Shown here one piece after another: positions 50,101 to 61,805 of a stretch of 64,000 bases of DNA (position 1 is its first letter; every line of letters starts with the position of its first letter). Below the pieces are notes generated by a model. That model saw nothing but the letters and a program-made list of their open reading frames with translations, did no database searches and was not told the origin of the DNA. The stretch is from Loxodes magnus (lineage: Eukaryota > Ciliophora > Karyorelictea > Loxodida > Loxodidae), in the NCBI GenBank assembly GCA_946699065.1, contig CAMPDV010000534.1, positions 62,001 through 126,000 on the forward strand, written 5' to 3'. The translations under genes and the position numbers were made by a program.

Positions 50101-53100
50101 TCAAGCATAAATTTTCCTTTTTGTGGTAAAACTTCGAAGCATTTTGAATGCTGAGCAAATAAAGTCAATTAATTACTCAACTCTCTGGCTTTTTCTTCAC
50201 TATTCGATCTTCTTTAAAAGAAAAAAGAAAACTCAGGCACTAGAAAACCAACTATAACTCTAAAACCTGACAAACAAACCATCATCTAACTATTTTAGAT
50301 GCTTAAAAGAGATAAAAATAGTTGAGCTATCATACTATATTAACACTCTTACAAATAAACCTAAAATTAGTGTTAGATCTAATTTTTATTGTTTCCATTT
50401 AAAATTTAATTTTTCTCAATAAAGCAATTTAGTAACGGAAATTAGAATATTGAATATAAATCAAGCTTACACTTATAAGTTAAAATCTATTAAATAGTTC
50501 TTCTATAGATAAGATATTAAGAAATCAAGCAATCTATTGATTATAATAATACTCATATTGAGCAATATTTTGGTTTTAATAGATTCTATACTGGTTATTT
50601 AGTTAGAATATAAGGAAAAAACTATCTATATCAGAAATATTCAAAGTATACAGATTAAGGAAAGGATACCTTTTAGTTATCTTCCTTCAAGGTTAACTCT
50701 AAAGACTTAGCTAAATCTAAGCTTATTACATTTATCCTCATCTAGTAAATAAAGATATTCCACTGTAATCAAGAACTATAACACTTAAAAAACGAATGCA
50801 GTACCTAAAAATTGAGTTTCTAGAACTATCGAAATAAAAGGAGAGATACTGCTAAATATCTATTAAGAATAGATTTCATAGAATGCAATCTAATATAATA
50901 AAAAGTCTTTATAAGATAGATAAAAGCGACAAGTATGCTGCTTAAATATTTTCAATTGATTACTTTAAATAAATTATCTTAGAAAGTTTATTTGTTAAGT
51001 ATTTAAAGAGAGCTTTTGGATTTTTTTTATAAAATGCTTTCAACTTAAATAAAAGCGATACCAACTAGCTCCTAGTAGTAGAATGTGTAGCTGAATTTTT
51101 ATAATAGTGTAGACTAATCTCAAGGACCTCAAGGTAATCAATCTTTCCAAAACTAAACAATGCCATTACCTTAATAGAGAATTATGAATAACTCGTATTC
51201 GCATCCTTCGCCTTAGTAGCATTATTAACCTGCTCACTAACTTTCATTAGACCAGTAATTGGTATCTAATAACTAGAGATATTAAACTTATTAATAATAG
51301 CCTCAAGTTTCTAGCTATCAGTAAAATTATGGCAATAAAAAGTAAACCAGATTTTAACCTTAATCAGTGGATACTTATTAGAACACAGAAGCTGAATAAA
51401 ATTTAACCACATAAAGAACTCAACGCCAAGATCAATTTCCAACTGAACCTGGAACTTATATACCATCAAGTGATCTTGTCTAGAATACAAGATAATATAT
51501 AGAAACAGATAATGTATAGTGGATTAGTGAGAAATACTAGTTGATTAGAAGAGAAGAAATAGTCAAATAAGGTATAAACCCTATAGCTAGATATAACTTA
51601 TGCATAGATGTTTATAACCTAAAAATAAATTAAGTTGATGAAATCGTTTTAAAGAAAATCCCTTCTAATTGTTGCATGAGCATATGCTTTGATTTGTATA
51701 TCTACTTTATGAAATGGGCATCTAAATTTACTTGTCAAGTAATAAAAGCATAATTAAAAAACGAAGAAGATAGAAATTGAAAAGATAGAACTAGGCTTTG
51801 GCTTTCAAAAATCATACTAGCAACTATAATCGTTGTTCCTTTTATTAATATTATTTTCCTGGCTATACATGGAATTTTTTTCTTTTATTGGCTTTTAGGT
51901 TGGATCATTCGTTTAAGCAATATGTCTAAGTTATCTGAGGACAAGATGTGGGTAAATGCGTTTTACACGATTTAGGGTTAAATGCTTGGAAATAACGTAA
52001 ACAGTTTCATAGATACTTAAAACTGTAATTGAAGTGGACTTTTAAGTGATGGGAATTTAAATGAATTAGAGAGATTTAAAGAGAAAGTTATAAGTGAAAA
52101 TAGACCCAGATTTATGATATATAGTATCGATTTTTTATATGAAGTACAAATTTTAACTAAGTTTTCTCCATTTTTTATTGCTTTTACAATTGGCCTCGTT
52201 GCGGTAGTTGTTTTCCTTATAGTGATTCCTTATAAATCTGTTTACACCCAAGATGATTCAGAAGATGAAGAAGGTGGTTATTCTGAAAACTACTGACCTT
52301 TTAAGTTACAATATGAATTGCAATTAAAGTGTTCAAATTTCTTTATTTCCATCAAATATAATTCTTCGTTTAAATTATATTTTTAGCTTAAGTTTCTATG
52401 AGAAGCGATTTTAAAGATCTTATATAAAGCTTTAATATCTAAATTACTACCTTCTCAATTATATTCTTACTTAGATATTCTGTTTAGCTTATTCAGTTAT
52501 TTATGGATGGCTTCTGATTTAAATTATTTCTATCCTTTTTAGCTTTTGTAGTGCTAATATATATCCATTTTATCAAAGGGAGCCTCATGAATAGTTTTAA
52601 CTTTAGTAGATAAAACGAAGCTTTTTTAATTTTTATCCATTCTTTGTCTGTTTTTTTTCGTTTTTGAAGCAAAGAATCTTTTTGTTTTTTGTGCCTTCTT
52701 ACATTTAAATTTCAAAAGAAAAGAACGCAAAAAGCTTGATTCTAGAATTTTATTTTCTTATTGTCAAAGCTGTGCCTGTAGTTGGCAAATCTTTATAAGC
52801 AATGCTTTTGCATTTCTGTAGTCTCTAATTTAAACTTATCAACCTTTTTTCTCATTTAATGGAGAGTTTTTTGTATAAGCTTTAGAACAAATTTCGATTA
52901 TAGAATTGCAAATTTTCAATCTAGAAATCGTAAATACCAAACAGTATGTTCTAGTGACCTGCTAATTTACTTTTCTTTAATTCTCCTTCTACATCCAATT
53001 AATATTCTCTATTACTACAAGCGACTAAATTTGGAATTACGTATTTTATGAATTAATACCTTCTTTAAGTGTAGCTTTATGATTGGCTATAAATAGCGCA

Positions 53101-56100
53101 TATCTGTGATAAATGAATTAGAAGTTAGCTAGGATTTATTTATATTCCCTTAATGAATCATCAGCTTTATTTAATCTCATTCTCATGTTTATATAATGAA
53201 GAATATGATCCAATTAAGTACCATCTAGTCTACTTCTATAGCCTTTCGGTAATATAGCTTAATAAAGTCTAGAATTATTTTAAGATATAAGAGTAGAATG
53301 AATAAACTAGAGATTATCAGTAGTCACCATCTAAAATTATTTATAGACTGAAGTTCTATTTCCTAGTCCTTGCTTTCATCTTCCTCCTTTTAATGGATGG
53401 CTATTCATATGAACGAAGCATAATCTTTTTAAACTAGATCGAAGATAAATAACTAGCGTACACTCTGCTTTTTCTTCCCTTTTTAAGAAATGAACTTTAA
53501 AAATCTTAGATGATTAACTAAGCTTCTGAGATCTAGATTTCCTTAGTATGAAGCTAAAAAGCAACTATCATGCTTTCTATTAAATTAAATAGGCTTAACT
53601 CATATATTTAAAGGCTTCAGCACTAAACTTAATCAAGAGATTGGTATAACTAAGGAAGGGGGTAAACTAGTATATCCCTTTATCTATTTAGCTTAGAAAC
53701 TAATAGTCATTCTATTAAATTGTAGACCGGGATGGCAAAATTAATTTTAGGGTATTATAATGCTATTCAAAGTATTATAGCTATCTACATAAATACGAAT
53801 TTCTATAATCTAAATAGAATTCAAACTTACAGGATAAAAATATAGATAAGGAAGATAGATTATATAAACTAGCTGCTCACTAGATTACTTTTTTGGCTTT
53901 ACTAAATCTTGCGAATTTAAGAGGAAATATAAGGAAATTTTTAAAGGATAGAAAGTCTGAAGAATTGTGATTAGCTTCTATTCCATAGGCTTTATATTTC
54001 CTAATTCAATTATCAAAAAAGAATCAAAGCTATTGTAATAAATTAAGCAGGTTGGCTTTTAAAGGAAAAAATTAAACTATGGTAATAAGAAAAAAAGGCA
54101 GTTTAGTATAAATTTTGAAGGAGCAGCTAGGAAAAATAAAAATCAGTACAAGTAGGTTGAAAAACTTGTTAAGTCGAATATTTAATTTAAAAGCATATTT
54201 GAAGGTAAAATAGTAACTTAAAAATAATAATCTAAAAGTGATAATTCAAGTGACTAAAGATTGCATGATAATCAAATTTTACAACTATAACTAAAAATTT
54301 TTGAACTGATATTTGAAAAGTAACTTAATAATGACGCTTAATATTAAAAAGGGAAATCGTCTTTAAATGTATAAAATAGTGAAAAATGAATAAATGAATG
54401 CTCCAGACTTTTATAATAAAAGTGAAATGAAGGATTAAGAAATAGTTTCTCTTTAGCTTTACAAAATCAAACTTAAGTTCATATTTATTGAGCAAAGCCT
54501 TTTTAAAAAATGCTTCCATTCTAAAATTATTAAAGAGTAAGGAATAAAATCTTATATTCAAAATCTTTGAAAACTAATGAGAACATGAAGCTATTTGAAT
54601 CTTTCTGAGAAACATACTGAAGCTTTAATACAAAGCAGGGGTATATAGTACCAATAAATAATTCTAACTAAGGTGAATTATAAAAGAAGCAGAAACTAGT
54701 TAGTAAAGGGAGAAGCTTAAGCAATTCGAAAATAAATTTGAATGCTTACTAAAATCACTTCAAATACAAATATCAAATGATTTGCATAAAATGAAAATAA
54801 TTAATTGGAGCTTAATTTTTCACAATAGGATATAATCTTAAATTTCATTATTTTAAGCATAATCATACATTTACTTAATCTCCAAATAATTAATGTATTT
54901 AAGCTATCAGATCTATATCTTATAGATTGTATATTTATTGAAGATTTTAAGCAAATTTTTTAATAAGCTTCTCTTTTTATTACTAAACCTTAGCCTATAG
55001 ATTAATTATCAATTCTAAGATAATATTTTTTCTTAGTTTGCTTATTATTTAACCTATCTAGTTTAAAAATAATTCAAATCTCTCTTTTTTAGTTTCTAAA
55101 GGATCAGAATTGCCAGATCCATATAGAGACTTCCAAATAAGCCTATCACTCTAGAATGTCTTCGAGTTTTGCTAGTGCTTAATTCTTATTTGAGTATCTG
55201 ATTGATATGGTTTATATTTCTTAGATATCTAAGAGAGCTTCTGAAGGGTATCTAAAGTATTATATACAAACACTTTTTCTAGTTAGATATTGAACCTCAC
55301 AAATATAAAGTTCTCACTAAATCCCACTTGGATAATTAGTACCTTAAAGTAGATCTCCAAGATAACTGATCTCACATTTAATAATTTCCTTTCGTTAAGC
55401 TATTGATTAGTGACCTAAATTATCATCCTAGTAAGATGTTAATTCAAATGGCAATAAAAGACAAAGAAGTATCATCTTATCACTTTATTTTTGAAAGAAG
55501 CTGGGGAATAAAATATTGCTCAAGTAGTCTAATTTACTTAATCTGGAGCATTCAAAGAACAATCTAGCTCGCTAAGAAATAATTATAGCACTAGATTGTT
55601 ACTATGGATAGATGTATTTATTTGCTTGATGGAATAATGAACTCTAAGTAAGCTAAATAATTTAAGCTTTTGAGTAAATTGATAAAAATGATAGCTTCTA
55701 AGATAATATAGCAGCTTTCGTGTAGGAAGGATGTTTGATGTAGTGATGTGAAGTTTGCTGGTAAAACTGATATTATAAATTCCAAGTTTTAGATTTAAAC
55801 GAAGACTAAAAGTTTAAAAGAGAACTGAAGAATAAAATAAAGGTAAAAGTAAATATCAAGCTAATAGATTGTAGAAGGAACAATTTGCATAGATATGGAA
55901 GTAGTTCCAGTTCCTGCATCATGGGAAGTAACCCTATTTTTTTAAGTTCACTATGCAGAAACATAATTTAATGCCATTTTATATTTGAATGGACAAAATA
56001 ATTAAGAGTATATTTACTTGAATATATTATGTAGCAGGAAGAGTATGAGATAGATTAGCAATAGAAGATGGAAGCTAAAGATGTTGATAATAATTCATTT

Positions 56101-56617
56101 AATATATTTTAATTTTCTCACATAGTTTATTTGATAAATGATAAGATTATATTATAAACTTTTAAATATTGATATACCATCCTCCTCGACTCAAGTATTT
56201 CCTTGGTATACCTCTCTACAATTAGGCAGCCTTTTTCATGTTAGAATTTTCTGGAATTATTGAATGGATAGCTGATCAGTAATACTTCAAAGAATAGTAT
56301 TAAACATTTTTAGGGAAGACTTTTTTTCCTTCTATACTTCTTCAAGTTTCATTTCATCACTCCAGTTTATAATCCTTAAATTTACTTCAGTACTATATCT
56401 GGCTCTAATTTTAATAAATAAGCAGCCGGTTTTGACTAATAAGATAATTCTTCCTTTTTTATTGTTTCACTTGCTATAATTGCCTTTTTATGTTAAAGAA
56501 AGCTCCATTTATCTTTTGATTCAAAAAATCGGTCTTTAATATTCCAAATCCACTCTAAAATTTCTTCATTCTACTATTTTTATATTTTAATCTCTTCCTT
56601 TTAAATATGCACAGCTT
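44186..56617. other. Long unassigned region
   Basis: About 12.4 kb with alternating AT-rich and more complex patches. Patches that read as possible protein in one or two frames are 45905-46300 (+), 49230-49970 (-, with a hydrophobic stretch 'LKLLTLGVFALSNTTLLIIL'), 51900-52300 (+) and 55500-55930 (+). None has a recognisable domain or a paralogue here, and with a code lacking unconditional stops I cannot separate genes from chance. The only clear structure is the minisatellite at 48931-49030. Confidence 0.3.
48931..49030. repeat. 9-bp minisatellite (CACTTTTTT)n
   Basis: About eleven perfect tandem units. The period is codon-phased and would give Lys-Lys-Val on the minus strand, but nothing shows that it is translated. 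Confidence 0.9.
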
Positions 56618-56795
56618 TAATGAACCACTCAGGTCTTACAGCTACCTGTCTTGACGTCCCATAGCCTTACCGTATTATCTCTACTTCTCGATACGATGAA
56701 CTCTGAATCACTGGATATAGCCACAGATAATACAGAATCTGTGTAACCACTCATGTGCTTACAGCTACCTGTCTTGACGTCCCATAGGCTACTCT
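56618..56795 (-). pseudogene. WD40 gene fragment
   Basis: The minus strand reads 'RLWDVKTGSCKHMSGYTDSV', 'LSVAISSDSEFIVSRSRDNT', 'VRLWDVKTGSCK': one full WD repeat plus the end of another. The sequence is almost identical at DNA level to the plus-strand repeats at 57235-57465. Neither flank continues the propeller, so it is an isolated fragment. Confidence 0.8.
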
Positions 56796-57234
56796 ATATC
56801 TATAAGTTCTTAATTGTTTTACTTTTTCAAGACTTTGTATTTACTTTTTTTCAAAATCTAGCCTTCAGTTAATTTTACGAAGTTAAAGTTAGAATCTTGC
56901 TTTCTTTTTTCCAATTTCACAAAATTGAGTTACCCATTGCTTTTTCTTATATATCTCCTTAACAAAAAGTAATTTTATCCTTTAGCATAAACTTGAAGAT
57001 TATTAAGATGATTATGTTTAAAAATCTTACAGCATTAGATAAAACTGGCTATAATCATATCCCATCAGTAACTTCCTAAGTAAGTATTTATTAACAACTT
57101 TTACTTTCAGTCAATTAATCCCTATAAGTGTGTACTTAGTTAAACTAAGTATTGTATCAATAAAGCTAAGGGAATTATGAAATCGTATTTCCAAGTTTTG
57201 AGTTACAATCTTTATATAATGTAATGATTTATCG
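56796..57234. other. Spacer between inverted WD40 fragments
   Basis: AT-rich sequence of about 440 bp with no WD40 motif. It would be the loop if the flanking fragments paired. Confidence 0.5.
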
Positions 57235-57465
57235 ATAATAATAAGTAGTGATTCAGAGTTCATCGTATCGGGAAGTGGAGATGAGATGGCAAGACTATGG
57301 GACGTCAAGACAAGTACCTGTAAGACTATAAGTGGTCACAATAGTTGTGTATCATCTGTTACTATATCCAGTGATTCAGAGTTCATCGTATCGGGAAGTT
57401 ATGATAAGACAGTGAGACTATGGGACTTCAAGACAGGTACCTGTAAGGTTCTAGGATGATAAGGG
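57235..57465 (+). pseudogene. WD40 gene fragment, inverted relative to 56618-56795
   Basis: Reads 'SSDSEFIVSGSGDEMARLWD', 'VKTSTCKTISGHNSCVSSVT', 'ISSDSEFIVSGSYDKTVRLW', 'DFKTGTCKVLG' and then TGA-TAA. These are two near-identical repeats, much closer to each other and to the minus-strand fragment than to the WD40 gene at 14303-15271, so they derive from another gene with homogenised repeats. Two repeats cannot close a propeller. It could be the 3' end of a gene, since a TGA follows, but no upstream repeats exist. Confidence 0.78.
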
Positions 57466-57693
57466 ATAATTATTATGCTGTTAGTACCATTTAAAGGTTT
57501 TTAGTTCATTTTCAATCAAAAATTATTTCCACTTTCATTTAAACTTAAATTAGTCTCAATTTGCTAAGTCTTATTATATTATAGTTAGTAGGAACTTTAA
57601 TCTGCTTATGTTTATAACTTCTAAGAATAGTATAATATAAATGTACATAATCAAAGTTAGATATTTATTTCTCAGTTGAGTATATATTTACAA

Positions 57694-57760
57694 AACAGTG
57701 TGGCCGAGTGGTCTAAGGCGCTAGTCTTTCGGGGCGTGGGTTCAAATCCCACCACTGTCA
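57694..57760 (+). pseudogene. tRNA-Leu pseudogene lacking the anticodon arm
   Basis: Matches eukaryotic tRNA-Leu: D arm GCC/GGC with AGTGGTCTAA, long variable arm TCTTTCGGGGC, T arm GTGGG-TTCAAAT-CCCAC, acceptor ACAGTG/CACTGT. Between 'GGCG' and the variable arm only CTAG remains where an anticodon stem-loop is expected. CTAG is self-complementary, so both arms of a CTAG stem are the same sequence; recombination or slippage between them would remove loop and one arm in one step. The first acceptor pair is also mismatched (A opposite C). A T-run terminator follows. Confidence 0.85.
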
Positions 57761-58010
57761 TTTTTTTTACTTTATAGCTTAATCAAACCTTGCTTATATA
57801 AAGCTAATTATAGTGGTAAATTAACTTAAGTCTTAGAGTCTAAATCATTTAAACTAATTTACTATTTTAAATTAAATCCGTTCTTTTTCTGAATTTATGA
57901 CTCATCAATTTCTTCTAGGAGAAGAAGCTTTTATATTTGGCTACAAGATTACTATATCTCACACTAGTTGCTTTACTAAAATTGACTTTTTTTATAAGAA
58001 TTTCTAAAAA
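57761..58010. other. Spacer
   Basis: Short AT-rich interval between two tRNA loci; begins with a T8 run serving as terminator of the tRNA-Leu pseudogene. Confidence 0.5.
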
Positions 58011-58091
58011 CGACACCAGCAGGATTTGAACCTGCGCGGGAGAACCCAACAGATTTCAAGTCTGTCGCCTTAACCACTCGGCCATAGTGTC
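58011..58091 (-). tRNA. tRNA-Ser(TGA)
   Basis: Acceptor GACACTA/GGTGTC with discriminator G, D arm GCC/GGC, anticodon stem ACAGA/TCTGT with loop CTTGAAA (anticodon TGA, reads UCA), long class-II variable arm GGGTTCTCCC, T arm GCAGG-TTCAAAT-CCTGC. No intron. It looks functional. Confidence 0.95.
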
Positions 58092-59094
58092 TTATAGAAT
58101 CTTCCTTTTCCTTTACTTAAGAATAAGAATATCGCTAATAGCAAAATCACTATCCTTTCATTCTACTTTACTCTAGACTTTTTTCTTTCAACTTTAGTTG
58201 AGAAATAAACTATAAATTTTAGTTTCTAAGTTAAAGGTAAAATAACTCTAGTAATACAGTTAATAATATACCCAAAAGGAAAATATAGGAATGCAAATTT
58301 TGCATCCTCTATTAGTTTTAAAAGGCTCCACTTTGCGATTTTTATACAAGGGACTAAAATAATAAATTTAGAAGCTTTGAAAATTACTAAAAAGCAGATT
58401 TTAAAAAGACATAACACATCCAGATTTTAAGGGCATTCGATGGCTATTTAAACCATAATATCAAAGTATAGCATACTAGGGTTGCTCTACCTTTATTACT
58501 ATATAATTCTACTATTTTTAATGGTTATCTGATCTCAGTTATTTTCAATTGCTAGTATTGCCTTAATTTTATTAGTATGTTTTAAAGCTTTAACAAGGAA
58601 TAAATTTAAGAGCTAAAGACTAAGAGATAAAAGTTTATAGAATGATATGATAAGGATAAAGAACAGTGAATATAGACTAGCAATTAAGATAATTTAATCT
58701 GACTTTTTAGGTTTAATTTTATATAATCTGTTCTACTAAAAATCATTTGGAAGCAAAAAGAAGCAGGAACTTTTATAAATTTGAAAAGGAATCTGAGGGA
58801 ATTATTTTTCGTTTTCGTGTTATGAAGATTTCAGAAATACAAGCAGGGAAAACTACAAAAAAGTTTTAGAAAAGAGTTAATATGAATGAATTAAGATATT
58901 TTTGGATTTTCATATGTTTATACGATGTTAATCTTAGATGAAATATTTAACTTAATCTTTTTACCGCTACTCAACTTTTTTTTGTTAGTTAATAGATAAT
59001 AATTTGAGCATCGATAAAATAAAATAAAGTTAAAATATTAGTTACGATATTAAGATTAAGTTTCATTATTACTATGAAAAAATGTTTGGTCTTC
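58092..59094. other. Unassigned AT-rich stretch
   Basis: No domain, RNA gene or repeat seen. Confidence 0.4.
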
Positions 59095-60132
59095 TTGTAA
59101 GTATTTCAACCTATTTCTAGCCTGCCTCCAGATTGCTCCGGAGGCTAAAATTAAATGTTCGCACTCCACCCATTGTCCTGTCTTGCTTGCTCGTAGAATC
59201 TCTAGTTTCTCTTCCATTACTAGTATCCTTTTTTCTTGTGTATATTCCCAAGAGTGTTCATCTATAGCTGTTCTCTATTCCTTCTAAATTTGAGCTATTG
59301 CTACCTCTTCCTTTTTTCCTACTGTTATCTTTGCTTTTTCCAGTAACTCTATTTGAAATTTAGGAAATTCCTACGCTTCCTTCACAAGTGTTCTCTTGAG
59401 TCATAGTAGTAGCAGAATTTCACTTCTCGCTTGTACAAAAGCTTGTCAACTTTAATTTTATCGATCTCCATCTTGTCTTAAAGCTAATCCCTTGATTCAA
59501 TTTACTTTTGCAATGTTTGCTGATTTTTTACTAGCTGTGCTAATTTGCCGTAAATTTCTCTGTATTTTTAATCTTGATTCTGGAATTAGCAGTTCTACTC
59601 TGGGATATGTTGCAGAAAGCGCTTAGATCTGTCTCCTGAGACATGAGCCTTGATTCAATTTCCTCTTACTTGTTCAGATTCTCCATTAGTTTGTCATTGT
59701 CCTTTTTCTGCTTCCTGACCTTTTCTGGAGGTTCAGTACCACTTTGATGAGCTATTCCATACTCATCTGACTAGATAGATTAAACTCTGTGATCTCCTAG
59801 TGAAGAGCAGACTTCATCTGCTCATTGGCTTCTCTTATGAGTTTGTAGTTATTGCTTGTGTTGTCTTCTAAGCTTGTTTTGTTCCTCTTCAAGTTATTAG
59901 GACTAAAAAAGAGGTTAGTATTGAGGGTAAGAAGACAATCTAAATTAAGATTCAGTTTTCCTCTCCAACTTATTGGAGGTGGTGCAGAAACCTCTTTAGA
60001 ATCCTTCCATCCTATTTTATACCAAAGATTAAGTTTCAATACAGCAAATTTAATTATGATTGTGCGTATAAAAATATAGCTATACTTATTTATGGTGATA
60101 TATATACGCTGGAATAAATTGAATATTGTCAA
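59095..60132 (-). pseudogene. Coiled-coil (ORF1-like) element, second copy, frameshifted
   Basis: Related to 31161-32131. The N-terminal frame (ATG 60132) reads 'KDSKEVSAPPPISWRGKLNL', then 'NNYKLIREANEQMKSALH', Gln (TAG), 'EITEFNLSSQMSMEQLIKVV', 'LNLQK'. One base lost after that moves the coiled coil into another frame ('LMENLNKQEEIESRLMSQET'), and a further shift gives 'KEEVAIAQIQKEQRTAIDEH' and 'WVECEHLILASGAIWRQARN'. The C-terminal part is longer than in the other copy. Multiple independent shifts indicate a decaying copy. A CCTCC/GGAGG hairpin lies at about 59126-59150. Confidence 0.6.
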
Positions 60133-60679
60133 GAACGAGAGTATAATTAACTAAAGCCCAGATAAGGAGAGCTTAACTTCAACGTTTCGAGTAATTTCTT
60201 AGATAATTAATCTAAATTTCCTTAACTCCCGCATACTCTCTTCTTCCCTCATTTTAATAGTTGTCTTCCTCTAAAATTTCTAATTAATCTAGACATTCAA
60301 AACAAATAGCGAAAAATATATCAAATTTGAAGCTTCGATTATAAAATCAGTTTAGCTTTATATGAACCAAATAAACAATTTCCCCGTTTAAAAGTCTCAA
60401 ACCTATCTTTTTTTATTTAAATAAGACTTATTTAATCTCTTTTTTCTATTATTTCTCATATAGTACTGTAGGTTATTTTAAGGACTTCGCTTGATTAATT
60501 TTGTTAAATAAGATGTTTATATAGACCAATGAAGCCGTCATTTTTATATGTTCTACTAGCACTGTAAAGAAGCTTATTAAAAGGAATGCATTATCAGTAA
60601 TGTGTGCAGTTAGGTATTTATTTATGATAATAGAAGTAATAGTAGTTTATTATTGTGGCTCTATCATTATTAGGCTAAC
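60133..60679. other. Unassigned AT-rich stretch
   Basis: No recognisable feature before the ATT microsatellite near 60680-60705. Confidence 0.35.
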
Positions 60680-61805
60680 CATTATTAATAATAATAATAA
60701 TATACTTAAAGTTAGTAGAGTTTTGCATTCTCTGGAATTGCAACCAGTTCCTGCGGACAGTTTTTTTAACGTGGGTGTGATCCACGACCTTTTTATTAAG
60801 TGGAAGGTTACCACTGTAACCGTTCAAGTGGTCTTGCAAAAAGCTTTTATTTGTAGATCCCTGTTGGAGTTATTCATAGTTTATTGAGTTGTCTCCATGT
60901 TCTTTTCTGCTCTTATTCGTTTATTTTCTTTCATTATCAACAGTTTTTTAAAATATGTTGATTTGATTTGCAACATCAACAAAGTTTGTATTATTGTCTT
61001 TATTTTGTTCTTTTTTATGATAATTTATTTTCTATATTTTCTAATCTTTTAATGAAACTTGTAGCAATCATTTCTTTTTCTGGATTCAATTCTGTTTTTA
61101 ATTCTATTGGTATTTTTTCTATTTCCATTTTTGTGTCATATTTAAAATTTTATTATGATTAAGTTCAGAGTTATTCTTCCGTTATTAATTTGCTACAAAT
61201 AAGTTATCTTCTAAGTATTAGTAATTCGTTGTTCTAATCTTCTATGTTACTCATTAGTTCCCGTATTTTTTCGCCTAAGTTGTAAGTTGTTTCTTCATAA
61301 TTTGAGATTACTTTTTACATTTGGTCTAATTAAATTTAAAGTTTTTGATTTGTTTCGTTTTTAGGTTAACTTATCTCTATTTATCCTACCATAACTTTAC
61401 CTTCTGAAGAAGAGCTTGACTCCTCCTATTGTTATTATTTTTTCTAAATTTCTTTTGCCGCTTTTTTCTTTAGGTTTCTAAGTTAATTTTTTGAGAGTCG
61501 AAGAGATTAATCCATTTTTTTTTTTTGCTAACCATTATTTTAGCTGTTCAATAGTGTTGTATAAAATTCATTTTTAAAATGGAATCATGGCAGGATGTAT
61601 CTCTTAGGATTTACAAAGTATTTCTCAGATGTCATCCATAGTCGGATTTCCAGATGAATATTGGCAGTATTGAAGATCATTCCAATCCAGGTCCTAATAG
61701 TAAGCAAATCGGAGGAAGATATAGTCAATTATGGGTACTTAATTTCCCCAACCTCTAACGAAGTTATCCTGTTCTTCGCCTTCGATTCATAGCCTTTTTT
61801 CTGTG
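60680..61805 (-). mobile_element. Retrotransposon 5' region with ORF1-like coiled-coil frame
   Basis: In minus orientation the first 235 bp (61570-61805) match the 5' half of the SINE-like elements: one hairpin motif (61709-61757) and 'ACATCCTGCCATG' versus 'CACAATCCTGCCATG'. Directly downstream an ORF1-like coding region follows, and the block ends in an ATT-rich tract at about 60680-60705. This links the SINE 5' halves to a longer, protein-coding element. Reverse transcriptase is absent. Confidence 0.6.
60715..61540 (-). pseudogene. ORF1-like coiled-coil protein, frameshifted
   Basis: Minus-strand readings include a basic N-terminus after 'MVSKKKKWINLFDSQKINLE', a coiled coil 'VISNYEETTYNLGEKIRELM' and 'SNIEDQNNELLILRRQLI', then 'MEIEKIPIELKTELNPEKEM' and 'IATSFIKRLENIENKLS', and a C-terminus 'TNKSFLQDHLNGYSGNLPLN' and 'KKVVDHTHVKKTVRRNWLQF'. 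These lie in different frames, with breaks near A-runs. The order basic region, coiled coil, basic C-terminus resembles LINE ORF1 proteins. It is not obviously the same protein as the coiled-coil elements at 31161 and 59095. Confidence 0.5.

Noticed and set aside
55460-55930. EF-hand or kinase-like match ('FEQIDKNDSF', 'VDVFICLME')
   Set aside because: The matches are short, in different frames, and lack the spacing of either family.
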